A stretch of DNA of 64,000 bases from Betaproteobacteria bacterium (GCA_028292405.1 JAQGMJ010000031.1:1-64000), one strand, 5' to 3'. Positions 16,458-25,210 are shown, counted from the first letter of the stretch. Program-made: numbers and translations. The notes: generated by a model not told the origin, from the sequence alone.

Positions 16458-18065
16458 ATGCAACGCAGCGGCATCGAATTTCACCGCCCCATTTTGTTCT
16501 GGGTCAGCACCGCGGCCCTGGTGGCAGGCGTGCTGGCGCACATCCCGATGTACACCATGGCCGCGCCCATGCATTACCGCATGGTCGGCATGGAAGTCGA
16601 CACCATGATGATGGTGGGCATGTTCCTGATCCTGGGCGGCATGGCGGGCGCAATCTACGGGCTGATGCCGCCCAAGCGCCAGTTGCTGGCCGCGATTCGC
16701 CACGAGGACGCCCCGTTTTCCCTGGTCACGGCCGACCATGCGCCGCTGACCCGCGCGCACTGGAAACTCTTCGCCGTGCTGATGGTGGCGCTGATCGTCG
16801 ACATCATGAAGCCGGCGACCCTGGGCTTCGTGGTGCCGGGCATGAGCGACGAATACGGCATCAGCCGCCAGACCGCCAGCCTGCTGGCGCTCTCGGCCTT
16901 GAGCGGCACGGCAATCGGCTCGGTGCTCTGGGGCATGATTGCCGATGCCATGGGGCGGCGCTGCGGCATCCTGATCTCTTCGCTGATGTTCGTCGGCACC
17001 TCCATTTGCGGCGCCATGCCCTCGTTCGAATGGAACCTGTTCATGTGCTTTTTGATGGGCGCTTCCGCCGGCGGCCTGCTGCCGATCGCCTTCACCCTGA
17101 TGGCCGAGACGGTGCCGGCGGGGCATCGCGGCTGGATGCTGGTGGCCCTGGGCGGCATCGGCACCACCGCGGGCTACCTGGTCGCCAGCCTGTGCGCGGC
17201 CTGGCTTGAACCGGAATACTCCTGGCGCATGCTCTGGTTTCTCAACCTGCCGACCGGGCTGGCGCTGATCGCCCTGAACCGGTTCTTACCTGAATCGCCA
17301 CGTTTCCTGATGCATATCGGCCGCAACCAGGAGGCGCGCCAGGTATTGGCAAGTTATGGCGTGGAAGTGGTCGATGCCGATCCGGCCCAAGTGGCCGCGG
17401 TCGCGGCTTCGGGCGGCTTGCGCGCGCTATTACGCAAGCCCTTTGTCGCGCTGACCGGTGCGCTGGTCATGTGCGGGCTTTCATGGGGCCTGGTGAATTT
17501 CGGCTTCCTGCTCTGGCTGCCGTCGAACCTGCGGGCGATGCATCTGACGGGCTCGCCGGACGGCCTGCTGGCGAAGGCGGCGTTTCTCGCCTTGCCGGGC
17601 GTGCTGCTGGTGACTTGGTTGTATCACCGCTGGAGCACGTTCAAGTCGCTGGTACTGTTCGTGCTGATCACGGCAGCGACCTTGTTCGGGTTTTTCCTGC
17701 TGGGGAAAAGCGGCGCCACCTCCGGACTGGCTTTCGGGGCGCTGACGGTAGTCCTGCTGGCGAGCGTAAGCGGGGTGATCGCCATGCTGATCCCGTACGC
17801 GACGGAAATTTATCCCCTGCAGGTACGCGGCACCGGCAGCGGTCTGGTGGCGGGCAGCAGCAAGCTCGGCGGAGTGGCGGCGGCAGGACTTGGCATTCTG
17901 GGTATGTTTTCCAGCCTGCCCATGTCTGCGCTGCTGGTTGCCGGCGCGCTGGTTCTGTCGGTAATCCTGCTGGCTCTGCGCGGCGTGGAAACGCGCGGGC
18001 GCGGGCTGGAAGAAATCGCGCCGGGCACGCCGGCACAAGCTACTGCGGGTACCGCGGAGGGCTAG
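16458..18065 (+). CDS. Major facilitator superfamily transporter
   Basis: This 535-residue inner-membrane protein has two N-terminal membrane spans before a canonical 12-helix MFS core. The loop 2–3 motif appears as DAMGRRCG, and the RGTGSG region before helix 11 fits the sugar/acid-transporter group (aromatic acid:H+ symporters included). The ATG with AAAAAGG upstream was chosen, since the frame is open 35 codons further but crosses the divergent signal-peptide gene's flank. The substrate is unknown, and an organic or aromatic acid is plausible given the neighbourhood. Its TAG stop overlaps the opposite-strand stop of the next gene. Confidence 0.85.
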   Translation: MQRSGIEFHRPILFWVSTAALVAGVLAHIPMYTMAAPMHYRMVGMEVDTMMMVGMFLILGGMAGAIYGLMPPKRQLLAAIRHEDAPFSLVTADHAPLTRAHWKLFAVLMVALIVDIMKPATLGFVVPGMSDEYGISRQTASLLALSALSGTAIGSVLWGMIADAMGRRCGILISSLMFVGTSICGAMPSFEWNLFMCFLMGASAGGLLPIAFTLMAETVPAGHRGWMLVALGGIGTTAGYLVASLCAAWLEPEYSWRMLWFLNLPTGLALIALNRFLPESPRFLMHIGRNQEARQVLASYGVEVVDADPAQVAAVAASGGLRALLRKPFVALTGALVMCGLSWGLVNFGFLLWLPSNLRAMHLTGSPDGLLAKAAFLALPGVLLVTWLYHRWSTFKSLVLFVLITAATLFGFFLLGKSGATSGLAFGALTVVLLASVSGVIAMLIPYATEIYPLQVRGTGSGLVAGSSKLGGVAAAGLGILGMFSSLPMSALLVAGALVLSVILLALRGVETRGRGLEEIAPGTPAQATAGTAEG

Positions 18066-18220
18066 ATTCGCCCCATCAGCAGCAGGACGATCAGCACCAC
18101 TACGACCAGGCCCATGCCGCCGCTGGGGTAGTAGCCCCAGGAACGGCTGTGCGGCCAGGTGGGCAGGGCACCGACCAGCAGCAGGACGAGAACAATCAGA
18201 AGAATGAGTCCGAGAGACAT
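18062..18220 (-). CDS. DUF3309 small membrane protein
   Basis: The product is 52 residues, with one hydrophobic segment (GLILLIVLVLLLVG), the conserved LPTWPHSRSWGYYPSGG centre and a second hydrophobic segment. This is the hallmark layout of DUF3309 proteins. AGGAAAG precedes the ATG. Its stop shares a CTAG with the MFS gene's stop. It is preceded on the same strand by another small gene. Function is unknown. Confidence 0.85.
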   Translation of the reverse strand: MSLGLILLIVLVLLLVGALPTWPHSRSWGYYPSGGMGLVVVVLIVLLLMGRI

Positions 18221-18248
18221 GATATTTCTTTCCTGGTTGGTCAGGCGG

Positions 18249-18422
18249 TCAATCAGCCATGTGCAGGCCGAGGGAAATCAGGTCCTGCAAATCCTTGTCT
18301 TCGTCGTAGTCGTAGACATCGTCGTCCATGCCTTCCAGCGTGGCGGAGGCGAGGCCGGCCATGCCGGAGTGCATGGCCGGCAGGGTGGGGTCGAGATAAG
18401 CGGCGTCGATATGCTGGGCCAT
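18249..18422 (-). CDS. Small acidic protein
   Basis: The 57-residue product is strongly acidic in its second half (GMDDDVYDYDEDKDLQDL). It is supported by an AAGGAG Shine-Dalgarno at good spacing and by its position 28 bases upstream of the DUF3309 gene, suggesting a bicistronic unit. I do not recognise a family. Composition suggests a soluble, possibly partly disordered protein. Confidence 0.6.
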   Translation of the reverse strand: MAQHIDAAYLDPTLPAMHSGMAGLASATLEGMDDDVYDYDEDKDLQDLISLGLHMAD

Positions 18423-19020
18423 GGGGCGACTCCTTCAAGGATTTGGTCGAGTACTTCTATGATTCCACAATGCCGCGAGCGCCGCGGCATCTCTGTAGGA
18501 CAGGGCCCTTTTCAGCCATAGGACGCCTCCGAAGCGCATGCCGGTGCAAGGGAAAACGGCGGGCGCAAATCAACCACTTTTAGTTCATGGATGCGTGTAT
18601 GTTTGGAACCATGGGAGCGCGATATTCGCGCCAGGTGGTTTGCCTGCCCCGGCCGCTGGATGTTCCCAGCCGGGCGGGGTTCTGCGGCCCAAGTGTCGGC
18701 GACTTGTTGGCTAGGGCGGCCAGCCCGGCAAAACGGACAACAGCGTCACGTAGAGAAAAACCTGTTGTCCCCCAGGGGACTTCCTTCGGGCGTTTACTAT
18801 TGTTTTGGTTGCAGTGCAGCGAAAAATCCTGTCTTTTGATAGGAGCAATAACGCTTATGTTAGATGCGCGCCGACGTGGATTGCCGAGTCAATTAACGAT
18901 AGAATCATTTCGTTCACAGAAACCACGGGAACGCACGGCGCCGGATTGACCGGCTGCCGAAGTGGCCCGCTTCAATAATAAAAAGCAATTTTTTATCACT
19001 CAACAGGAGACATCCGCAAA
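18423..19020. other. 600-base intergenic region with two mutually exclusive hairpins
   Basis: No convincing gene is present; the longest frame has no ribosome site and no family look. Between 18735 and 18780 two perfect inverted repeats overlap: GGACAACAG…CTGTTGTCC, and GTCCCC-CA-GGGGAC, which reuses GTCC from the first. Only one can form at a time, as in an attenuator. It lies about 240 bases upstream of the TctC-type receptor gene. Confidence 0.4.
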
Positions 19021-19995
19021 ATGAAAACCACTTTCCGCCTCCTGGTAGGCGCAGCATGCGCATTCATCGTCGGCGCAGCGGGCGCCCAGAACTACCCATC
19101 CCGGCCGGTCACCATGGAAGTGCCGTTCGCCGCCGGCGGCCCGACCGACATCGTCGCGCGCCAGATCGCGCAGGCGATGACCAAGCCGCTGGGCCAGACC
19201 GTGATCGTCGACAACAAGCCGGGCGCGGGCGGCACCATCGCTTCCGAATTCGTCGCCAAGGCGGCGCCGGACGGCTACACCATCCTGATCCACCATATCG
19301 GCATGGCGACTTCGCCGGCGCTTTACCGCCAGCTGCGCTTCAACCCGATGACCGACTATGAATACATCGGCCAGGTGGTGAACGTGCCGATGACGCTGGT
19401 CGCGCGCAAGGACTTTCCGGCCAACAACATGAAGGAACTGGCCGCCTACGTGAAGGCCAACTCCAAGAAGGTGAACCTGGCCAACGCCGGCCTGGGCGCC
19501 GCTTCGCACCTGTGCGGCCTGCTGTTCCAGACCGCGCTGCAGACCGAAGTGCAGACCATCCCCTACAAGGGCACGGCCCCGGCAATGACCGACCTGCAGG
19601 GCGGCCAGGTGGACATCCTGTGCGACCAGACCACGCAGACCACCCAGTTGATCCAGGCCAAGAGCATCAAGGCCTACGGCGCCACCACGCCCAAGCGCAT
19701 CTCCTCGCTGCCCGATTTGCCGACCATGGCCGAGCAGGGTTACCCGCAGTTCGAAGTGATGATCTGGCACGGCATATATGCACCCAAGGGCACGCCCAAA
19801 GCGGCCGTCGATGCGCTGGTCAAGGCGCTGCAGGCGGGCGTCAAGGACCCCGGCTTCCGGTCGGCGATGGACAAGCTGGGCACCATCGCGGTGGCCGACG
19901 CCGACGTCACCCCCGAAGGCCTGCGCAAGCACCTGAAGGCCGAGATCGACAAGTGGACGCCGATCATCAAGAAAGCCGGGCAGTACGCCGACTGA
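19021..19995 (+). CDS. TctC/Bug-family periplasmic solute-binding protein
   Basis: The 324-residue protein has a signal peptide ending near AGAAGAQ. It has the Bug signatures YPSRPVTMEVPFAAGGPTD (first carboxylate-binding loop), VDNKPGAGGTIASEFVAKAAPDGYT and VQTIPYKGTAPAMTDLQGGQ. Such receptors bind carboxylates or small amides for tripartite tricarboxylate transporters. No TctA/TctB membrane partner is in the window. An AGGAGA site precedes the ATG, and a strong terminator follows, so it is monocistronic. Confidence 0.92.
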   Translation: MKTTFRLLVGAACAFIVGAAGAQNYPSRPVTMEVPFAAGGPTDIVARQIAQAMTKPLGQTVIVDNKPGAGGTIASEFVAKAAPDGYTILIHHIGMATSPALYRQLRFNPMTDYEYIGQVVNVPMTLVARKDFPANNMKELAAYVKANSKKVNLANAGLGAASHLCGLLFQTALQTEVQTIPYKGTAPAMTDLQGGQVDILCDQTTQTTQLIQAKSIKAYGATTPKRISSLPDLPTMAEQGYPQFEVMIWHGIYAPKGTPKAAVDALVKALQAGVKDPGFRSAMDKLGTIAVADADVTPEGLRKHLKAEIDKWTPIIKKAGQYAD

Positions 19996-20031
19996 GGGCT
20001 TGATCCGGGCGCGCTGTTGCGCCCTGGACAT

Positions 20032-20064
20032 GACGGCGCCCCCGACGGGCGCCGTCTCATTTTT
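20032..20064 (+). terminator. Terminator after the TctC-type gene
   Basis: A perfect 10-bp stem (GACGGCGCCC/GGGCGCCGTC) is followed by TCATTTTT. Confidence 0.8.
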
Positions 20065-20076
20065 GAAGCCGCCGCC

Positions 20077-20113
20077 AGCAATTCTTAATGCTTGAAAGAC
20101 ATTAAGAATTGCT
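20077..20113. repeat. 14-base perfect palindrome with 9-base spacer
   Basis: AGCAATTCTTAATG and its exact complement flank CTTGAAAGA. It is AT-rich in a GC-rich region and lies about 70 bases before the truncated binding-protein gene. It could be a regulator site, a hairpin or the trace of a mobile element end. Confidence 0.6.
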
Positions 20114-20185
20114 AATATATTCGTTTGTTTGTTATAAAGCGGTCGCTATGCTTGGTGTTCTAAGCAAAGAACCAAAGCCGCCGTT

Positions 20186-20896
20186 ATGCCTGCCCTGCGT
20201 CATCTCCTCAGCCTTTCCTTCGCCCTGCTCGTCCTTGCGAGCGGCAGCGTGCAGGCGGCCGGCACCGTGCGCCTCGACTATGCGGACTACTCGCCTGCCT
20301 CCTTGGTGGTGAAGAAGTTCGGCTGGGTCGAAGCGGCGCTGCGCGGCGAGGGCGCTACGGTGCAGTGGGTGCGCGCCGGCGACAGCAGGGGCGCGCTGGC
20401 GGCGCTCACCGACGGCCGGGTCGACCTGGCTTCGGCACTGAGCGGCGATGCGCTGCAGGCGCGCGCCGCGGGCGCGCCGGTGAAGGCGGTGTACGTCTAT
20501 GCACACCCCGCCGCCGGCAGTTACGGTTTCATCAATGTTTCCGAGGGTTTCCTGAGCGCGCATCCGCGGCAGGTCGAACTGGTGGTCGCAGCCTACGAAC
20601 GGGCGCGCCACTGGATCGTTGCCAATCCTGAAGAAGCGGCAAAGCTGATATCGGCGCAGTCCGGTGTTTCGCTGGCCGCCGCGCGCGAGCAGTTGAGCCG
20701 CGCCGACTTCACCGTCTCCCGCCCGGGCCCCGCGCAATCGCAGGCGTTGAGGGAAGCGGCCATGGCGGCAGCGGCCGCGCAACCCGGCCAGGTGCAGGCG
20801 GCCAACTCGCTGCTCGACGATGGCCCGATCCGCGCGGCACTGCTCAACAGCCGTCAGCAAGACGGCAGCGACAGCCGCCTGGCGCTGGGCTGGTAA
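20186..20896 (+). CDS. ABC-type (SsuA/NitT-like) substrate-binding protein with internal deletion
   Basis: After a signal peptide (cleavage near VQAAG), residues 27–110 match the first lobe of sulfonate/nitrate/taurine-type binding proteins (VRLDYADYSPASLVVKK, VDLASALSGDALQARAAGAPVKAVYVY). The next residues jump straight to the late segment GSYGFINVSEGFLSAHP, skipping about 80–90 residues of the second lobe. At 236 residues it is well short of the usual ~310–330. No permease or ATPase is adjacent. Ligand binding is therefore doubtful, and it may be a decaying gene with an intact frame. Confidence 0.65.
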   Translation: MPALRHLLSLSFALLVLASGSVQAAGTVRLDYADYSPASLVVKKFGWVEAALRGEGATVQWVRAGDSRGALAALTDGRVDLASALSGDALQARAAGAPVKAVYVYAHPAAGSYGFINVSEGFLSAHPRQVELVVAAYERARHWIVANPEEAAKLISAQSGVSLAAAREQLSRADFTVSRPGPAQSQALREAAMAAAAAQPGQVQAANSLLDDGPIRAALLNSRQQDGSDSRLALGW

Positions 20897-20951
20897 CGCA
20901 GGCGGCGCCCGCGCGAAGCGCCGACGCCGTCAACCGCGCCTGCGGCAGTCC

Positions 20952-22313
20952 TCAGGTTTCATCCGCGCAATGCGGCCAGGGCACGCCGGCGGCGCGGCGC
21001 GCCAGCACGGCGCGGGCGCGTCCCAGCACGCTGCCCCAGTCGCGCACCTCGGGCTGCACCAGCATGCGGACCGACGGGTACCAGGGCGTGTCCTCGCGGC
21101 CCCCGGGCCAGAAATAGCCCCGGCTTTTTTTCAGCAGCAACAGGGTTGGCACGCCGAGCGCGCCGGCAAGGTGGGCGACAGCGGTGTCGATGGTCACCAC
21201 CAGGTCGAGCCGGCTGATCAGCGCGGCGGTGTCGGCGAAGTCGGCCAGTTCGTCGGTATGGTCGAGTACGCTGCCCGCGGGCAGCAGCTCCGCCGCCCTG
21301 GCGATGCCCGCGCCTTTTTGCAGGCTGATGTAGACGACGTTGTCGATACCGCCCAGGCCGCGCACGGCATGGTCGGTCAGGTGCTTGTCGTAGCGCCCGG
21401 TCCAGCCGATGTCGATCAGCGGCACCGAAGTGCTGGTCCACGTCAGCCCCACCTTGAGGCGCTTTTCATCGCGCAGGCGCGCCGCCCAGGCGGCTGCTTC
21501 GGGCGCCGGAGGTTCCAGGTAGGCAGGCCAGGCGGGCAGGCTGGCGTAGTCGTGGCCCAGCACGTTGATCGCCTCGATCATCGAGCATTGCAGGTCGGCG
21601 GCCACCGGTGCGTCCAGCTCCATCACCTCGTCGACATGGGGCTGCGCCGCGAGCAGTCGCAACATCGGCCGGTGCGCCGCGACGATCAGGCGCGCCGGGC
21701 TAAAAGTCTCCTGGATCACCCGGGCGTAACGCACATAGGCGAAGTGGTCGCCGAAGCCGCCCCAGTCGGTCCACAGCACCAGCGACTTGCCGGCCAGCGG
21801 CTCGCCCTGCCAGGCCGGCAAGGGCGTGATGTGCGGTGCGGCGTGGCCGGTGGTGGCCATGCGCACGCCGAACAGGCGGTAGCCCTCCGCGTAGTTGTTC
21901 CGCTGCAGCAAGCCCATCGCCAGGGCGAAGCGCACGTTGATGTCGTCGTGCGCCAGCGCATGGGCCGCGCGCAATAGCGTCTCGGCTTCGGCAAAGCGGC
22001 CATCGGCGGAGACCAGCAGGGCCAGTGCGTAGAGCGCGGCGGGATCATGCGGCGCCAGTTCCAGCGTGCGCCGCAAGGCCCATTCGCATTCGGCGTCGCC
22101 CGCTGCGGTCTGCGCTTCGTAACAGGCGTGGGCATAGGCATGCAAGGTCTGCGGGGTCGCATCGGCGGCGTGCGCGGGCGCGTACAGTTCGGCGCATTGC
22201 TTCTGGAAGGCGGCATGCGCGGCCAGTACCTCGGCCGTACGCGCAGCCAGCGGATCGACGGCCGCCGGCCGGGGCGCCGGCTTGCGGAGCGAACCCAGGA
22301 GCTGCTTGAACAT
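20952..22313 (-). CDS. TPR-containing GT9-like glycosyltransferase (copy A)
   Basis: Residues 50–155 of 453 form TPR-like helices (ALRRTLELAPHDPAALYALALLV). From about 165 on the protein resembles heptosyltransferase-type GT-B enzymes: SLVLWTDWGGFGDHFAYVRYA, LKVGLTWTST and the acceptor/nucleotide site TIDTAVAHLAGALGVP with WYPSVRML. It starts MFKQLL and ends in AGVPWPHC, as does its paralogue beyond ubiX. It likely glycosylates a surface or protein target, but the acceptor is unknown. Confidence 0.7.
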   Translation of the reverse strand: MFKQLLGSLRKPAPRPAAVDPLAARTAEVLAAHAAFQKQCAELYAPAHAADATPQTLHAYAHACYEAQTAAGDAECEWALRRTLELAPHDPAALYALALLVSADGRFAEAETLLRAAHALAHDDINVRFALAMGLLQRNNYAEGYRLFGVRMATTGHAAPHITPLPAWQGEPLAGKSLVLWTDWGGFGDHFAYVRYARVIQETFSPARLIVAAHRPMLRLLAAQPHVDEVMELDAPVAADLQCSMIEAINVLGHDYASLPAWPAYLEPPAPEAAAWAARLRDEKRLKVGLTWTSTSVPLIDIGWTGRYDKHLTDHAVRGLGGIDNVVYISLQKGAGIARAAELLPAGSVLDHTDELADFADTAALISRLDLVVTIDTAVAHLAGALGVPTLLLLKKSRGYFWPGGREDTPWYPSVRMLVQPEVRDWGSVLGRARAVLARRAAGVPWPHCADET

Positions 22314-22335
22314 GCGGCGCCGGCTAAGCCCGTGC

Positions 22336-22944
22336 CTAGCCGGCGGTGAGTCCGCGCCAGCGTTCCACCAGGCCCTCGGTCTCGACGCCGAACAGGTCCA
22401 GCACCCGGCCCACGGTATGGTTCACCAGGTCGTCGATCGAATGCTGGGTCTGGTACAGCGCCGGCACGGGCGGGTAGATGATGCCGCCCATCTCGGTCAC
22501 CGCCGTCATGTTGCGCAGGTGGGCGAGGTTGAGCGGGGTCTCGCGCGTCACCAGCACCAGGCGGCGGCGCTCTTTCAGGGTTACGTCGGCGGCGCGGGTG
22601 ATCAGGTTGTCGGCAAAGGCATGCGCCACCGCGGCCAGGGTCTTCATCGAGCACGGCGCGATCACCATGCCAGCGGTCAGGAACGAGCCGCTGGCGATCG
22701 AGGCGCCGATGTCGCGCGCGTCGTGCGCCACGCCGCCCAGGGCCTCGATCTCCTTTTTCGACATCGACAATTCGTGCTGCGCGTTCAGCGCGCCGGCATT
22801 GGAGATCACCACATGGGTCTCCCAGCCGGACACGCCCTGCATCGCCTGCAGCAGGCGCACGCCGTAGATGCAGCCGGTGGCGCCGGTGACGCCGACCACC
22901 AGGCGCTTGATTGCAATTTCAGGTGCTCTGTTCATGGCGCTCAT
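22336..22944 (-). CDS. ubiX: Flavin prenyltransferase UbiX
   Basis: UbiX makes the prenylated FMN cofactor needed by UbiD-type decarboxylases in ubiquinone synthesis. The 202 residues show the N-terminal flavin-binding VVGVTGATGCIYGVRLL, the active region SFLTAGMVIAPCSMKTLA and the C-terminal RETPLNLAHLRNM and PPVPALY motifs. It sits between two paralogous glycosyltransferase genes with gaps of 7 and 22 bases, so all three are probably cotranscribed. The start could be the ATG three codons later. Confidence 0.93.
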   Translation of the reverse strand: MSAMNRAPEIAIKRLVVGVTGATGCIYGVRLLQAMQGVSGWETHVVISNAGALNAQHELSMSKKEIEALGGVAHDARDIGASIASGSFLTAGMVIAPCSMKTLAAVAHAFADNLITRAADVTLKERRRLVLVTRETPLNLAHLRNMTAVTEMGGIIYPPVPALYQTQHSIDDLVNHTVGRVLDLFGVETEGLVERWRGLTAG

Positions 22945-22951
22945 TGTAGCT

Positions 22952-24244
22952 TCAGGCGGGGTCGCAAGCCGGGTCGCAGCATTGCGGCCAGGGTACGCCG
23001 GCGGCGCGGCGCGCGAGAATCGCCCGCGTGCGCGCCAAGAGGTGCGTCCAGTCGCGCAACTGCGGCTGCACCAGCATGCGCACCGACGGATACCAGGGCG
23101 TGTCGGCGCGCCCCTGCGGCCAGAAGCAGGCCAGGCTCTTGCGCAGCAACAGCAGGGTGGGCACGCCGAGCGCGCCGGCCAGGTGGGCGATCGAGGTGTC
23201 GATGGTCAGCACCAGGTCGAGCTGGCTGATCAGGGCGGCGGTGTCGGCGAAATCGCGCAGCTCGTCGGTGTCGTCGATCACTGCGGCGCCGGGCAGTAGT
23301 TGCGCCGCCTTTGGCAGGTCCGCGCCTTTTTGCAGGCTGACGAAGACCACGCCGGGCAGGTCGCCCAAACCCGCGAGCATCTGGTCCGGCAGGTATTTGC
23401 CGAAGCGGCCGCTGCGATCGGCCGCGGCTGCGGGATCGATGGCAATCGAGGTGCTGGTCCAGACCAGCCCCACCTTCAGGCGCTGCTCGGACTGCAGGCG
23501 CTTCGCCCATGCGGCGGACTCGGGCGCCGGCGCCTGCAGGTAGCGCGGCCAGGCCGGCAGGGTGGAGAGCTCGGTGCCCAGCACGTGGGGTGCTTCGATC
23601 ATCGCGCACTGCACGTCGGCCTTGACGGTGGTCTCGAGGTCCACCGCTTCGTCGATATAGGGCTGGCCGGCGAACAGGCGCAACAGCGGCGCGCGCGCCG
23701 CCACGATCAGGCGCGCCGGGCGGCGGGTTTCGCGGATCGTCCGCGCAAAGCGGCCGTAGGCGATGTCGTCGCCGAAGCCGCCCCAGTCGGTCCACAGCAC
23801 CAGGGTCTTGCCCTCCAGCGATTCGCCGCGCCAGCCGGGCAGGGCGGCGATTTGCGGCGCCGGCCGGCTCAGGGTATGAAGCCAGGCACTGAACAGGCGA
23901 AAGCCCTCGAGGTAATTGTTTCTTTGCAGCAGCACCATCACCAGGGTATAGAGCATGTAACCGTCGCCGGGGTCACGTGCGTACGCCGCGCGCAGATGCT
24001 TCTCGGCGCGCTCGAAGGCGCCGTCGGCGGCGAGCAGCAGGGCGAGGGCGAAATGCGCCAGCGGGTTGTCCGGTTCGCGCTTCAGCACGCGCGCCAGCGT
24101 TTGCTCGCATTCGGCGTCGCCCGCCGGGGTTTCCAGTTCGTAACACGTGCGCGCATGGGTCATCAGCGCCGGTAACGAGGCGTCGACGCCGCCGGGCGCC
24201 GGTGCGGCCGGTTTTTTCAGCGAACGCAGCAGTTGCTTGAACAT
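22952..24244 (-). CDS. TPR-containing GT9-like glycosyltransferase (copy B)
   Basis: This is a 430-residue paralogue of copy A: same MFKQLL start, one TPR block (about 45–130), then the glycosyltransferase core (TLVLWTDWGGFGDDIAYGRFA, LKVGLVWTST, TIDTSIAHLAGALGVPTL). It also ends in AGVPWPQC. The upstream frame stays open for 74 codons, but the MFKQLL ATG matches copy A and leaves a 61-base divergent gap to the kinase-like gene. It is the first gene of the three-gene unit with ubiX. Confidence 0.7.
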   Translation of the reverse strand: MFKQLLRSLKKPAAPAPGGVDASLPALMTHARTCYELETPAGDAECEQTLARVLKREPDNPLAHFALALLLAADGAFERAEKHLRAAYARDPGDGYMLYTLVMVLLQRNNYLEGFRLFSAWLHTLSRPAPQIAALPGWRGESLEGKTLVLWTDWGGFGDDIAYGRFARTIRETRRPARLIVAARAPLLRLFAGQPYIDEAVDLETTVKADVQCAMIEAPHVLGTELSTLPAWPRYLQAPAPESAAWAKRLQSEQRLKVGLVWTSTSIAIDPAAAADRSGRFGKYLPDQMLAGLGDLPGVVFVSLQKGADLPKAAQLLPGAAVIDDTDELRDFADTAALISQLDLVLTIDTSIAHLAGALGVPTLLLLRKSLACFWPQGRADTPWYPSVRMLVQPQLRDWTHLLARTRAILARRAAGVPWPQCCDPACDPA

Positions 24245-24305
24245 GGGGCGCATTGTAGCGGGCTGCCCCGTTGCTCCCGCGGCGGGCGCATGTATCATCT
24301 GCGCC

Positions 24306-25199
24306 ATGCAAATCGAGCACGTCAAATTCTGCATCGCCACCCTGATCGCGCGCATCTCGCGGCGGGTGGTGGACATTCGCGCTTTGAGCCCGGTGGCTGG
24401 CGGCTCGATTCCCGCGTTCATGGCGACGCTTGCCGATGGCGGGCGTTTCTTCGTCAAGGTTGGCACGCCGGAGCAGCGCGGGCGCCTGCAGGCCGAGGCG
24501 CGCGGCCTCGAAGCGCTGCGCGCAACGCAGTCCGTGCGGGTGCCGCAGACCTGGCTGGTCGGCGGCGAAGTCCACTACTACTTCCTGCTGCTCGAATACC
24601 TCGATCTGCAGGCGGGCGATTCCGGTGCGCACGCACGCCTGGGACGCAAGCTCGCGGACCTGCATCGCCACACCGCGCCCGCTTACGGCTTCGAGCGCGA
24701 CAACTTCATCGGCGCCACGCCGCAGTCCAATACGCAGATGGATAACTGGCCCGCCTTCTGGCGCGAGCAGCGCCTGCTGCCGCAACTGCGCCTGGCCCAG
24801 GCCGAGGCATCGGCGCGGCCATGGATCGATCGTGGCATGCTGCTGGCGGAAAAGGTCGACAGCTTTTTTGATGGCTATCGACCCCAGCCCTCCCTGCTGC
24901 ATGGCGATCTCTGGCCGGGCAATGCCGGCTATCTCAAGGACGGCACCCCAGTAGTCTACGACCCCGCCGTCTACTACGGCGACCGCGAAGCCGAAGTAGC
25001 GATGACCGAAATGTTCGGCGGCCTGCCGCCCGCCTTTCACACCGCCTACTACGAGGCCTGGCCGCTGGACCCCGGCTACGCCACCCGCCGCGGCCTCTAC
25101 CAGTTGTACCATCTGCTGAACCATCACCACCTGTTCGGCGAGAGCTACGCGCAGCAAGTGCATGCGCAAATCGACAGCCTGCTCGCCGCCGTCAACTAA
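24306..25199 (+). CDS. Fructosamine kinase family protein
   Basis: The 297-residue protein is aminoglycoside-phosphotransferase-like, of the fructosamine-3-kinase family. It has a small N-lobe lysine (RFFVKVG), a hinge YYFLLLEYLD, the catalytic loop LLHGDLWPGNAGY (Asp base, Asn) and metal-binding DPAVYYGDRE. The last phrase with MTEMFGG is typical of the bacterial YniA group, which phosphorylates ketosamines for protein deglycation. It is followed after 11 bases by the tautomerase gene. Confidence 0.88.
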   Translation: MQIEHVKFCIATLIARISRRVVDIRALSPVAGGSIPAFMATLADGGRFFVKVGTPEQRGRLQAEARGLEALRATQSVRVPQTWLVGGEVHYYFLLLEYLDLQAGDSGAHARLGRKLADLHRHTAPAYGFERDNFIGATPQSNTQMDNWPAFWREQRLLPQLRLAQAEASARPWIDRGMLLAEKVDSFFDGYRPQPSLLHGDLWPGNAGYLKDGTPVVYDPAVYYGDREAEVAMTEMFGGLPPAFHTAYYEAWPLDPGYATRRGLYQLYHLLNHHHLFGESYAQQVHAQIDSLLAAVN

Positions 25200-25210
25200 G
25201 GAGACCCGCC

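Noticed and set aside
18587-18949. 120-codon plus-strand frame in the gene-free region before the TctC gene
   Set aside because: No Shine-Dalgarno, no family resemblance, and it runs through overlapping hairpins. Treated as non-coding.
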